Assembly (NCBI GenBank): GCA_019633985.1
Contig: JAHQWE010000050.1
Span: 1 to 64,000, forward strand
Origin: Acidiferrobacterales bacterium
GTDB lineage: Bacteria > Pseudomonadota > Gammaproteobacteria > Arenicellales > Poriferihabitantaceae
Length of the DNA stretch: 64,000 nt
Direction: 5' to 3'
Positions 1 to 9,614 of this stretch are shown piece after piece. Numbering within the stretch: the stretch's first letter is position 1; each line of letters begins with the position of its first letter. A program made the position numbers and the translations under genes. The notes below the pieces were generated by a model. That model did not search any database. It was not told the origin of the DNA and saw only the letters and a list, made by a program, of their open reading frames with translations.

Positions 1-1058
1 CAGTAATGGTGTTTTCTGCAACCATTGCGGCGGATAGTCAGACTTTAGCATTCGACACCAGTCGTATTACTAAGCATCTCATTCACATTGGTCTAGGTGC
101 CGGTCTGTTACTGGTTGCGATGCGAATTCCACTCGACTGGCTTCAGATTTCCAGCAAGATTATTTTGATTGGTGGCTTATTGATGCTGGCATTACTTTTT
201 GTGCCTGGCGCGGGTGTAGAGGTCAATGGAAGCCTACGCTGGTACAGCATTGGCGGCTTTCGGATGCAGCCCTCTGAGCTGATGAAAATTGCGGCACTGA
301 TCTATTTTGCTGATTATTTGGCGCGTAAGAAAGAAGACCTGCACTTGTTCAAGGTAGGCATTATCAATGTTGGTCTGGTAGTTGGTTTAATTGGGTTGCT
401 ATTGTTGTTGCAACCAGATTTTGGAACCACTGCCGTGTTAGTCACGACCGTTGCTGGCATGATGTTTTTGGCAGGCGTTCGTTTTTGGCATTTTCTGGTT
501 AGCATTTCTGTTGCGGCGGCGTTGATGACGGTTCTCATGTGGATGGAACCCTATCGAGTTGCCCGGCTGATGAGTTATCGTGATCCGTGGGCAGATCCCT
601 TCGGGTCTGGGTTTCAACTCGTACAGGCGCTGATCGCCATCGGTCGTGGGGAATGGTTTGGCATCGGCCTTGGCAGCAGTATTCAAAAACTGTTTTATCT
701 GCCACATGCTGGAAACGATTTTCTGATCGCGGTGATTGGCGAAGAGCTGGGCGCCGTGGGAATTTTCGGTGTATTGATATTGTTCGGGGTTATTCTCTGG
801 CGATCGTTTGTTATTGCCAGCCGGGCTTTGGACTTAGGGCATCGTTTCGGTGGTTTTCTTGCACAGGGCATTGGCTTGTTGTTATGCCTGCAAGCGACTG
901 TTCATATTGCAGTGAACACCGGGTTGCTCCCCACGAAGGGTCTTACTCTGCCCCTGATGAGCTACGGAGGTAGCAGCATGTTGTCGAGCATGATCGCGAT
1001 TGGTTTATTGCTTGCGGTGGATCGACAATGTCGGCCAATACGAAGAGGTGAGCGATGA
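1..1058 (+). CDS. ftsW: Cell division protein FtsW (SEDS glycosyltransferase), 5' end truncated by window
   Basis: Frame is open upstream of the listed Met (V-MVFSAT); polytopic SEDS protein with RWYSIGGFRMQPSELMK, LQPDFGTT, GNDFLIAVIGEELG, MSYGGSS; followed by murG. Confidence 0.95.
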   Translation, partial: VMVFSATIAADSQTLAFDTSRITKHLIHIGLGAGLLLVAMRIPLDWLQISSKIILIGGLLMLALLFVPGAGVEVNGSLRWYSIGGFRMQPSELMKIAALIYFADYLARKKEDLHLFKVGIINVGLVVGLIGLLLLLQPDFGTTAVLVTTVAGMMFLAGVRFWHFLVSISVAAALMTVLMWMEPYRVARLMSYRDPWADPFGSGFQLVQALIAIGRGEWFGIGLGSSIQKLFYLPHAGNDFLIAVIGEELGAVGIFGVLILFGVILWRSFVIASRALDLGHRFGGFLAQGIGLLLCLQATVHIAVNTGLLPTKGLTLPLMSYGGSSMLSSMIAIGLLLAVDRQCRPIRRGER

Positions 1059-2125
1059 GTCGCTTAATGGTAATGGCTGGCGGAACGGGTGGGCATGTGA
1101 TGCCGGCGCTGGCGGTTGCCCGTTTGCTCAAGGAAAACGGGGTCGATATTCGTTGGATTGGAAATCCAGAGGGCCTGGAGGCCAAACTAGTTCCCGAAGC
1201 AGGTTTTGAGCTGGAAACTATCCGTATTAAAGGCTTAAGACGAAGCGGTTTCATTCGAAAATTAACCATGCCTTTCATGTTGGCGGGCGCTTGTATTCAG
1301 GTGTTGAGAATCGTATTACGATTTCGGCCCGATGCACTCTTGGGGATGGGCGGATTCGTCTCAGGCCCGGGTGGGGTGGTCGGGGGATTAATGGGCAAGC
1401 CTCTTGTACTGCACGAACAAAACGCGGTGGCAGGTTTAACCAATCGGTTACTTGCACCTTTTGCGAAGAAAGTATTGAGTGGATTCCCCGTGGCGGAAGG
1501 TGTGAAGAAAGCGCAATGGGTGGGAAATCCGGTGCGCAATGAAATTGCATCTATTGCGACACCTACAGATCGACTCAAGGAGCGCAGCGGGCCTGTGAAG
1601 ATTTTGGTGGTTGGTGGAAGTCAGGGCGCACAGGTTTTTAATAAGCAGCTACCCGAGCTGTTCGCTGATTCTGCGCTTCCCCCCGTAGATATTTGGCACC
1701 AGTGCGGCAAAGGTCGGGCTGAGGGTGTCGTGGCTGCTTATGCGAAAAACGATGTTTCTGCGAATGCAGTGGAATTTATTGATGACATGGCCGCTGCCTA
1801 TACTTGGTGTGATCTGATCATTTGTCGCTCCGGTGCAATGACAGTGGCTGAAGTATGTGCAGCGGGCGTTTCGGCGATATTCGTCCCATATCCTTACGCG
1901 GTAAGCGACCACCAATCGCGGAATGCTGATCATCTGGCCAAGACAGGAGCTGCCTTGTCTATCCCCCAGGCGGATTTTGTTTCGGGTCGTTGGCTATCTG
2001 TGTTAACGGATTTGGCTGAAGATCGGCCGAAGATCTTGGAGATGGCGGTAAAGGCAAGGTCTTTGGCTAAGCCTGATGCAACCAGGGATGTGGCTGATAT
2101 TTGTGTGGAGGCGATGGATGCGTGA
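1055..2125 (+). CDS. murG: UDP-GlcNAc:lipid I N-acetylglucosaminyltransferase MurG
   Basis: MAGGTGGHVMPALAVA, GNPVRNEI, VVGGSQGAQ, ICRSGAMTVAE motifs; ATGA overlap with ftsW. Confidence 0.97.
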   Translation: MSRLMVMAGGTGGHVMPALAVARLLKENGVDIRWIGNPEGLEAKLVPEAGFELETIRIKGLRRSGFIRKLTMPFMLAGACIQVLRIVLRFRPDALLGMGGFVSGPGGVVGGLMGKPLVLHEQNAVAGLTNRLLAPFAKKVLSGFPVAEGVKKAQWVGNPVRNEIASIATPTDRLKERSGPVKILVVGGSQGAQVFNKQLPELFADSALPPVDIWHQCGKGRAEGVVAAYAKNDVSANAVEFIDDMAAAYTWCDLIICRSGAMTVAEVCAAGVSAIFVPYPYAVSDHQSRNADHLAKTGAALSIPQADFVSGRWLSVLTDLAEDRPKILEMAVKARSLAKPDATRDVADICVEAMDA

Positions 2126-3518
2126 ATTTGTAAAACGAATTCATTTCGTTGGCATTGGCGGAATTGGAATGAGCGGTATTGCTGAGGTGCTGCTAAAAGA
2201 GGGCTTTGAGGTTTCTGGTTCAGATCTTGTACGCAGTCCGATTGTTGATCGGCTCGAACAGGAAGGCGCGAGTATTTTCATAGGCCATGCGGGCCCACAT
2301 GTTGATAATGCGGAAGCGGTCGTGACATCGAGTGCAGTAGATCCGGACAACCCGGAAGTTATCGAAGCACAAAAACGAAAAATCCCGCTGGTTCAGAGAG
2401 CAGAAATGCTGGGTGAGCTCATGCGATTTCGGCGGGGTATTGCCATTGCCGGTACCCACGGCAAGACCACTACCACAAGTCTGGTTGCGGCGGTTTTGAC
2501 CGAAGCGGCAATGGATCCTACTTTTGTAATCGGTGGGGTGGTCAACAGTTCACGCACGAATGCGCGATTAGGCAGCGGAGAATATTTGGTAGCCGAAGCG
2601 GACGAGAGCGATGCATCGTTTCTTCATTTGCAGCCTCAAATGGCTGTGGTCACCAATATCGACGCTGATCATATGGATACCTACGGCGGCGATTTCGAAA
2701 AACTGAAGCAGACTTATCTGGCTTTTCTTCACAATCTGCCTTTTTATGGTTTGGCTGTGGTTTGTTTTGATGATCCAGAATTACGCGCAGTTTGTCAGGA
2801 TTTGGCGCGTCCTATTTTGAGTTATGGCGTCGAGGAGAGCGCTGATTTAAGAGCGGCAAATCTCATCTTCCAGGACCGCAGCAGCCATTTCGATGTGATG
2901 CATCTGGGTGAGGACTTGGGCCGATTCGAGCTTTCTATGCCAGGTGTTCACAACGTGCAAAATGCACTGGCGGCGATTGCCATCGCGTCGAAGCTGGGAA
3001 TATCGATGGACACCGTGAAATTGGCGCTCAGTCAATTTGAGGGAATTGGTCGCCGTTTTCAACATATCGGTATGTTGTCAGTGGAAGGTGGTGACGTAGA
3101 AATGATTGATGATTATGCCCACCACCCTGTGGAATTGAGAGCGACCTTGAACGCGGCGCGCGGCTGTTGGCCAGAAAGGCGAATTGTTGCCGTGTTCCAG
3201 CCTCATCGATACAGCCGAACCAGAGATTTGTTTGATGACTTTGCGCAGCTGCTTTCTACGGTAGATCACCTGATCGTTACCGAGGTATATCCTGCAGGAG
3301 AAGCGCCAATTGCTGGCGCCGATGGTCGCTCCTTATGTAAGGCAATCAGAAAGCGTGGTAACGACCCGGTGTTTGTCGAATCTCTGGAGGAATTAACCCA
3401 TGTGCTTTCGGGCTACCTGCTTCCGAACGACGTGTTATTAAGTTTGGGTGCGGGTGATATAGGTCGATATGCCAATCAACTTCAGTCGGATGGTCTCGCA
3501 GCTGGGGAAGCCGCATGA
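2118..3518 (+). CDS. murC: UDP-N-acetylmuramate--L-alanine ligase MurC
   Basis: HFVGIGGIGMSGIAEVL, AGTHGKTTTTS, DDYAHHPVE; start at internal Met (MREFVKRIHF) of the ORF 2076..3518. Confidence 0.96.
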   Translation: MREFVKRIHFVGIGGIGMSGIAEVLLKEGFEVSGSDLVRSPIVDRLEQEGASIFIGHAGPHVDNAEAVVTSSAVDPDNPEVIEAQKRKIPLVQRAEMLGELMRFRRGIAIAGTHGKTTTTSLVAAVLTEAAMDPTFVIGGVVNSSRTNARLGSGEYLVAEADESDASFLHLQPQMAVVTNIDADHMDTYGGDFEKLKQTYLAFLHNLPFYGLAVVCFDDPELRAVCQDLARPILSYGVEESADLRAANLIFQDRSSHFDVMHLGEDLGRFELSMPGVHNVQNALAAIAIASKLGISMDTVKLALSQFEGIGRRFQHIGMLSVEGGDVEMIDDYAHHPVELRATLNAARGCWPERRIVAVFQPHRYSRTRDLFDDFAQLLSTVDHLIVTEVYPAGEAPIAGADGRSLCKAIRKRGNDPVFVESLEELTHVLSGYLLPNDVLLSLGAGDIGRYANQLQSDGLAAGEAA

Positions 3519-4441
3519 TGGCAGTCAAGCAGTCTCCAACTTTACCCTTTGATCTCGCAAACCTGCGCGGTGAACTGCGTTTGGATGAGCCTATGAGTCG
3601 ACACACTAGCTGGAGAGTAGGCGGCAATGCAGATTATTTCTACGTGCCGGCGGATCGAGAAGACGTCATTGAGTTCATGCGGAGGATACCGACAGAACTA
3701 CCGGTACATTGGGTTGGTCTCGGAAGCAATCTTCTGGTGCGAGATGGCGGCGTAAAGGGTGTCGTTGTGAAAACCACCAAGGCGCTGTCAGTGATTCGAT
3801 TGGAAGTTAATAACAGAATCTACGCGGAAGCCGGTGTGACGTGCTCGAAAGTAGCGCGAACCAGCGTAAGACACAGTTTGGCAGGGGGCGAATTCCTTGC
3901 TGGGGTACCCGGGTCATTTGGTGGTGCTCTGGCAATGAATGCAGGCGCGTTTGGCGGAGAAACCTGGCCATTGGTTGAATCGATTGACTGTGTTGATAGG
4001 GCAGGAAATTGCACAACCCTCACCGCCGGAGAAGTGCGGTTTTCTTATCGTAATGTGGAAATGCCAGAGGGAATGTTTCTGCTATCCGGGGTATTGCAAT
4101 TGCGATCTGGTCAATCTGATGTTGACGGCAAGGCTCAAATCAAGGCGCTTCTTGATAAGCGGAGTGCCAGTCAACCAATTCAAAGCGCAAATGCTGGGTC
4201 GGTATTTAAAAACCCTGAAGGTGACTATTCGGCGCGGATTATTGAAAGTTTGGGGTTAAAAGGTCAGGTAATTGGTGACGCCTGTTTTTCTGATGTGCAT
4301 GCCAATTTCATTATTAACCAAGGAAACTGCTCTGCGAATGACATCGAAGCCTTGATTGAACTCGCTCAATCCCGCGCATGGCAGGAACTTGGGGTGCATC
4401 TTGAACCCGAAGTACGCGTCATTGGGAGTGCAAACCAATGA
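3515..4441 (+). CDS. murB: UDP-N-acetylenolpyruvoylglucosamine reductase MurB
   Basis: HTSWRVGGNADYF, GLGSNLLVRDGG, AGVPGSFGGALAMNAGAFGGE, NAGSVFKNP; ATGA overlap with murC. Confidence 0.95.
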   Translation: MMAVKQSPTLPFDLANLRGELRLDEPMSRHTSWRVGGNADYFYVPADREDVIEFMRRIPTELPVHWVGLGSNLLVRDGGVKGVVVKTTKALSVIRLEVNNRIYAEAGVTCSKVARTSVRHSLAGGEFLAGVPGSFGGALAMNAGAFGGETWPLVESIDCVDRAGNCTTLTAGEVRFSYRNVEMPEGMFLLSGVLQLRSGQSDVDGKAQIKALLDKRSASQPIQSANAGSVFKNPEGDYSARIIESLGLKGQVIGDACFSDVHANFIINQGNCSANDIEALIELAQSRAWQELGVHLEPEVRVIGSANQ

Positions 4442-5325
4442 GTCAAACCGTACCCGCACAAAAATTGGATGGGTCTGGCAATGATCACGAAGGGCGTCGG
4501 TGGGTGACCAGCTTTGTTTGGTTACTACTACTTTCTATGGTGGGGATTTTTGTTGTCGATCGTTTATATCACCCGGGTAAGTTTCGTATCGAGCAGATCG
4601 AAGTCCGAGGACAGTTTCGCCAGGTGAATGCGGAACAGGTAAAAGAGTCAGTGGAAACCGCACTTCAAGGTAACTATTTTTCTGCAAGCTTAGGGCATAT
4701 AGAGTCTGCGATTAAAGAACTCCCATGGGTTTTCGATGCAGCGATACGACGACAATGGCCATCGACCCTAGTGGTAGAGGTAGAAGAAGTGCAACCAATT
4801 GCGGAGTGGGGCGCTGATCAATGGCTTAACGCCAGCGGCGATCTGGTAGCACGGGAACCCTGGGATCATCAACTGCCCGCCCTTTCCGGACCGATTTCAA
4901 TGCAGGAAACAGTCTGGAAAATGTTCCAGGAGTGGCACGGCAAATTCGCTGCGCACGGGCTGTCACTAGACCGACTACGGTTTGACGAGAGAGAGTTGTG
5001 GTATCTCACGCTTAGTCTGACCGCGCTGGCAATTGACAGAAATGCGCTTTCTCAATCTGCTGAAGAATCCTCTCCTTTATCAGTCACGATATCTGCGGAG
5101 GGAGGAGAAACTGTTCCCGCCCACGACTATCTTGCCGAAGTCACCATGATTGTTGACAACGCTGACGCTACTCCAAGAATTAACCGCCTGATCAGTGCCT
5201 TGAACAGTCAGCTGATAGCGGAGTTTCCGAGTATGAAATCCATCGATCTTCGATATCCCAATGGCTTTGCTATCAATTGGATAACGAGATCACCTGTAAA
5301 CCAAAAATTGACCGAGTCGAAGTAA
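4438..5325 (+). CDS. ftsQ: Cell division protein FtsQ
   Basis: N-terminal TM, POTRA-like region (IEQIEVRGQFRQVNAEQV; LPWVFDAAIRRQWPSTLVVEVEE), position before ftsA. Confidence 0.92.
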   Translation: MSQTVPAQKLDGSGNDHEGRRWVTSFVWLLLLSMVGIFVVDRLYHPGKFRIEQIEVRGQFRQVNAEQVKESVETALQGNYFSASLGHIESAIKELPWVFDAAIRRQWPSTLVVEVEEVQPIAEWGADQWLNASGDLVAREPWDHQLPALSGPISMQETVWKMFQEWHGKFAAHGLSLDRLRFDERELWYLTLSLTALAIDRNALSQSAEESSPLSVTISAEGGETVPAHDYLAEVTMIVDNADATPRINRLISALNSQLIAEFPSMKSIDLRYPNGFAINWITRSPVNQKLTESK

Positions 5326-5330
5326 AACTA

Positions 5331-6566
5331 ATGGCCAAAAAAGCAAACAGTAATTTGATAGTAGGAATCGATATTGGTACCTCCAAAGTACTGGCCATTG
5401 TGGGCGAGGTTGGGGTGGACGGTGAGTTGGAAGTGATCGGTGTAGGCCATCATCCGGCAAAGGGCTTAAGAAAAGGTGTCGTCGCCAATATTGAATCTAC
5501 AGTGCAGTCGATACAACGCGCCGTAGAAGAAGCAGAGCTCATGGCGGGGTGTCAGATTTACTCGGTTTTCGCAGGAATTGCTGGTGCACATATCAATAGC
5601 TTCAACTCCCATGGCGTGGTGGCTGTTAAGGATAATGAGGTGACATCCAGCGATATCGAGCGGGTGATTGATGCGGCTAAAGCCATGGCCATACCGAATG
5701 ACCAGCGCATACTTCATGTGATGCCACAGGATTTTGTGATTGACGGACAGGATGGCATTCGTGAGCCGGTTGGCATGAGTGGCGTGCGTATGGAGGCCAA
5801 GGTGCACATGATAACTGGGGCCGTAAGCGCAGCGCAAAATATTGTCAAATGTATTCGGCGTTGTGGTCTCGAAGTAGACGACATCATTCTGGAACAAATA
5901 GCTTCCAGCGAATCGGTGTTAACGGAAGACGAACGGGAACTCGGTGTTTGCATGATCGACATTGGTGGGGGTACTACCGATATCGCAATCTTTTGCGATG
6001 GCGCCATTCGCCATACCGCGGTAATTCCCATTGCAGGTGACCAGGTAACTAACGATATTGCAGTGGCGTTTCATACTCCTACTCAGGCGGCCGAAGAGTT
6101 GAAGAAAAAACACGGCTGCACACTGGTGCAACTGGTGGACGAGTCGCAAATGATCGAGACCCCGAGTATGGGCGGCAGGCCGCCACGGACCCTGTCACGG
6201 CAGAATCTTGCTGAAATAATTGAGCCGCGTATTGAGGAGTTGTTGATGCTGGTACAGGCGGAGCTCAGACGCAGCGGATTCGAAGAAATAATTGGCTCCG
6301 GAATTGTGATGACTGGAGGCAGTTCCCGAGTTGAAGGAATGATTGAGCTCGCGGAAGAAATTTTTCATTTGCCGGTTCGTCTTGGCGTGCCTAACTACAG
6401 CGGGTCTTTAAGCGAAGTAGTCAAAAATCCGATTTATTCAACCGGAATTGGCCTGATTCAATTTGGCCATGCGAACAAATCACAGGTCAGCGCAATCAGC
6501 GAACAAACCAGCCCTTTTAAAGCTGTGTTTGAAAGAATGAAAAGTTGGTTCAAAGGAAGTTTTTAA
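5331..6566 (+). CDS. ftsA: Cell division protein FtsA
   Basis: IVGIDIGTSKVLAIVGEV, CMIDIGGGTTDIAIF, ATPase fold, C-terminal MKSWFKGSF amphipathic tail; start at internal Met MAKKANSN. Confidence 0.96.
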   Translation: MAKKANSNLIVGIDIGTSKVLAIVGEVGVDGELEVIGVGHHPAKGLRKGVVANIESTVQSIQRAVEEAELMAGCQIYSVFAGIAGAHINSFNSHGVVAVKDNEVTSSDIERVIDAAKAMAIPNDQRILHVMPQDFVIDGQDGIREPVGMSGVRMEAKVHMITGAVSAAQNIVKCIRRCGLEVDDIILEQIASSESVLTEDERELGVCMIDIGGGTTDIAIFCDGAIRHTAVIPIAGDQVTNDIAVAFHTPTQAAEELKKKHGCTLVQLVDESQMIETPSMGGRPPRTLSRQNLAEIIEPRIEELLMLVQAELRRSGFEEIIGSGIVMTGGSSRVEGMIELAEEIFHLPVRLGVPNYSGSLSEVVKNPIYSTGIGLIQFGHANKSQVSAISEQTSPFKAVFERMKSWFKGSF

Positions 6567-6680
6567 TGATGATTTTGACCGAGTTTTTTTACAGATCGAG
6601 TAGAAAAAATTTACTGATGAATTCCTCAAACAGATTCATTGGTCTTTTATGTTCACCTTGCACACGTGGAGGAAATTAAT

Positions 6681-7847
6681 ATGTTTGAATTAGTAGAAGC
6701 AGTCAGCCAGCAGGCGGTGATTAAAGTCATCGGTGTTGGTGGTGGCGGCGGTAATGCCGTCGAGCACATGCTGAAAGCAGAACTGGAGGGTGTTGAATTT
6801 ATCAATGCCAATACCGATGCCCAGATGCTCTCTCGCTCTAACGCACCGACGATCTTGCAACTTGGCGAAAGTCTTACCAAGGGGCTGGGAGCCGGCGCGA
6901 ACCCAGAAGTTGGCCGGCAGGCGGCAATGGAGGATCGCGATCGAATTTCAGACGCGATCGATGGTGCTGATATGGTGTTCATTACCGCGGGAATGGGTGG
7001 CGGCACCGGCACTGGAGCGGCACCGGTGATTGCAGAAATCGCGCGAGAAAAGGGTATTCTCACCGTGGCTGTGGTCACCCGACCATTTCCATTCGAGGGA
7101 AAAAAGCGGATTGATTTGGCTTTTCACGGTATCGAAGATCTTCAGCAGTATGTGGATTCACTGATCAGTATTCCCAACGAGAAGGTGCTGGCTGTCATGG
7201 GACAGGACGCGACATTAGTTGACGCTTTTGCCAAGGCCAACGAAGTGCTGTTTAACGCGGTTCAGGGAATCTCTGAGTTGATTACCCGCCCCGGTTTAAT
7301 TAACGTGGACTTTGCAGATGTCCGAACTGTGATGTCTGAAATGGGTAAGGCGATGATGGGTTCGGCGACGGTCAGTGGCGAAAACCGTGCGGTGGAAGCA
7401 GCGCAACAGGCCATCTCCAGTCCGCTTCTTGAGGACGTCAATCTGCACGGTGCAAAAGGTCTGTTGGTGAACATCACGGCAGGCCCTGATATGGCGATTG
7501 GTGAATTTGAAGCGGTTGGTAATGCAATTCATGAATATGCAGCGCCTGATGCGAATGTGGTGATTGGTACTGCATTTGATCCAGAAATGCAGGGTGATTT
7601 ACGCGTAACAATGGTCGCAACTGGTTTGAATGATGGTAAAGCACAGGCTGTTCCGGAAAAACCAGTTAAGGCTGTTGCGCCTCCAGCCCCTAAGGAGCCT
7701 GAACCGGAAAATGCACTTCCTCCAGGAGCAATGAGTCCCGGAAAGAGATTTGGACGTACCGGTGCGGTAACCAATGGCAATGCTGCGGTGCAGCTTGACC
7801 TGGATCATCTAGATATTCCAGCGTTTCTCAGGCGTCAGGCGGACTAG
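6681..7847 (+). CDS. ftsZ: Cell division protein FtsZ
   Basis: [33 protein letters not shown]-terminal [22 protein letters not shown] before MFELVEA. Confidence 0.98.
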   Translation: MFELVEAVSQQAVIKVIGVGGGGGNAVEHMLKAELEGVEFINANTDAQMLSRSNAPTILQLGESLTKGLGAGANPEVGRQAAMEDRDRISDAIDGADMVFITAGMGGGTGTGAAPVIAEIAREKGILTVAVVTRPFPFEGKKRIDLAFHGIEDLQQYVDSLISIPNEKVLAVMGQDATLVDAFAKANEVLFNAVQGISELITRPGLINVDFADVRTVMSEMGKAMMGSATVSGENRAVEAAQQAISSPLLEDVNLHGAKGLLVNITAGPDMAIGEFEAVGNAIHEYAAPDANVVIGTAFDPEMQGDLRVTMVATGLNDGKAQAVPEKPVKAVAPPAPKEPEPENALPPGAMSPGKRFGRTGAVTNGNAAVQLDLDHLDIPAFLRRQAD

Positions 7848-7992
7848 AAATGTAGTCAAAAAACAATAGTGTGCAAGCTATTCGGGCGGGTACTGATAAG
7901 ATCGAAGCATTCTAATTTGCCTCGTTTTGGTGTAGTATCCGCCCGTTTTCCCGCTTACATAACAATTAGTTAACTGAAGGAACCCAACTGTC

Positions 7993-8901
7993 ATGATCAG
8001 ACAGCGCACTCTGAAAAATATTATTCGTGCCACCGGAGTGGGACTCCATACGGGCAAAAAGGTGTACCTCACCCTGCGACCGGCGCCAGTTGACACAGGA
8101 ATTGTGTTCATTCGAACAGATCTGGATACCGAGGTAGAGGTTCCCGCAAGGCCTGAAAATGTGAGCGATACGCGACTCTCAACGACGCTTGAGAGAGATG
8201 GCGTAAAGATTTCTACAGTTGAGCATTTAATGTCAGCGTTTGCTGGGATCGGCATCGACAATGCCTATGTTGAATTAAGTGCCCCAGAAGTACCCATTAT
8301 GGACGGTAGCGCGGGTCCATTTGTTTTTTTACTGCAGTCGGCCGGTATTTCTGAACAGAAAAAACTCAAACAATTTATTCGAATCAAGAAACCATGTGTG
8401 GTTCAGGATGACGATAAGTGGGTGAAGTTTGAGCCTTTCAATGGCTTCAAAGTCTCATTTGCCATTGATTTTGATCACCCCATTCTAAAAAACTCAACGC
8501 AAAATGCGTCCGTGGACTTTTCCACTACTTCTTTTGTAAAAGAGGTGAGCCGAGCGCGCACGTTTGGCTTTATGGATGATCTCGAAGCACTGCGGAATGC
8601 CGGTCTAGCTCAGGGTGGCAGTTTTGACAATGCGATTGTCATGGATTCGTTTCATATTCTGAACGACGATGGTTTGCGATATGAAGATGAATTTGTGAAG
8701 CATAAGGTTTTGGATGCGATAGGCGATCTTTATTTGTTAGGCCACCCACTGATTGGTGAATTTAGTGCCCATAAATCTGGACATGCCCTAAATAATCGTC
8801 TGTTACGCCAACTGATCGCAGATGAATCTGCGTGGGAGTTGGTGACATTTGAGGACGAAACTGAGGTGCCCATTTCCTTCGTTCGAAGTATCACCGCCTG
8901 A
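7993..8901 (+). CDS. lpxC: UDP-3-O-acyl-N-acetylglucosamine deacetylase LpxC
   Basis: [60 protein letters not shown]. Confidence 0.97.
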   Translation: MIRQRTLKNIIRATGVGLHTGKKVYLTLRPAPVDTGIVFIRTDLDTEVEVPARPENVSDTRLSTTLERDGVKISTVEHLMSAFAGIGIDNAYVELSAPEVPIMDGSAGPFVFLLQSAGISEQKKLKQFIRIKKPCVVQDDDKWVKFEPFNGFKVSFAIDFDHPILKNSTQNASVDFSTTSFVKEVSRARTFGFMDDLEALRNAGLAQGGSFDNAIVMDSFHILNDDGLRYEDEFVKHKVLDAIGDLYLLGHPLIGEFSAHKSGHALNNRLLRQLIADESAWELVTFEDETEVPISFVRSITA

Positions 8902-9019
8902 TAGTAGACCAAACTACCATCAACTGCGCCACATCTGCCTTTGCGTTACAAAACGCGAGCTACCTTCAGATCAGAGTTCATTTTTCCTGATATCCCGGGT
9001 AATACCTTGAAATAGGTCC

Positions 9020-9490
9020 TTATCGTTGTGGAGAACGATTTTTCTGGGATAGTCTTTGCAGAGCATTTCGCAACCCTTTGTGATTCAAACGACTGGCGGT
9101 GGATTGGAGATGATGACGGCTTTTCTCTGAGAGGGTTGCCTGGCGATAGTTCGGTCGGGCAGGGGGTAAAATTCCAGGTCTCGCCTTAACCTCGATCTCC
9201 TTGATATTAAAGGATTCCAGCTCTTTTCGGATGGCGCTTTGTTGGTGCCGTAATTCCGTCGCCCAGATCGCAGATTCGGTGAATATGACAAGACGACCGG
9301 ATCGAAACAGCAGTGGGATACTGGCGTCAGCAGCGCGCCCAGCGCAACGTCCCCATAGACGCCGGATTTCCGCTTGAACTTCTTCCCTTTCAGGCGCGTT
9401 TTCGGAATCATGTAGTTGATCTCCGAGCAGATCGCGAATTAATCCACCGACACTCGAGAACTCTTTGGGTCTCTGATCTTTCAAATTCAA
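9020..9490 (-). CDS. DUF721 / DciA-family protein
   Basis: Small basic protein, LWATELRHQQSAIRKEL-type motif (FTESAIWATELRHQQSAIRKELESFN), located between lpxC and secA as in relatives. Confidence 0.75.
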   Translation of the reverse strand: MNLKDQRPKEFSSVGGLIRDLLGDQLHDSENAPEREEVQAEIRRLWGRCAGRAADASIPLLFRSGRLVIFTESAIWATELRHQQSAIRKELESFNIKEIEVKARPGILPPARPNYRQATLSEKSRHHLQSTASRLNHKGLRNALQRLSQKNRSPQR

Positions 9491-9614
9491 AGTTTGGTCT
9501 TATAGTTTACGATCTACTCGATTTTATCCATCATTTGCTCGCAGTAATGCTGCGATACGGCATATGGACTCTGGCATAATCCACCCTAACGTACAAACAA
9601 TTTAACCCGTCTTC

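Noticed and set aside
5466-5897. 143-aa minus-strand ORF (His-rich)
   Set aside because: Antisense to ftsA; shadow ORF.
8899-8922. Terminator at the end of lpxC
   Set aside because: TGATAGTAG/CTACCATCA forms a stem with one A-C mismatch but no T-tract; not strong enough to list as a feature.
9313-9579. 88-aa plus-strand ORF upstream of secA as a SecM analogue
   Set aside because: Mostly antisense to the DciA-like gene, no signal peptide and no SecM-type arrest motif; only its last few codons are kept as a weak leader idea.
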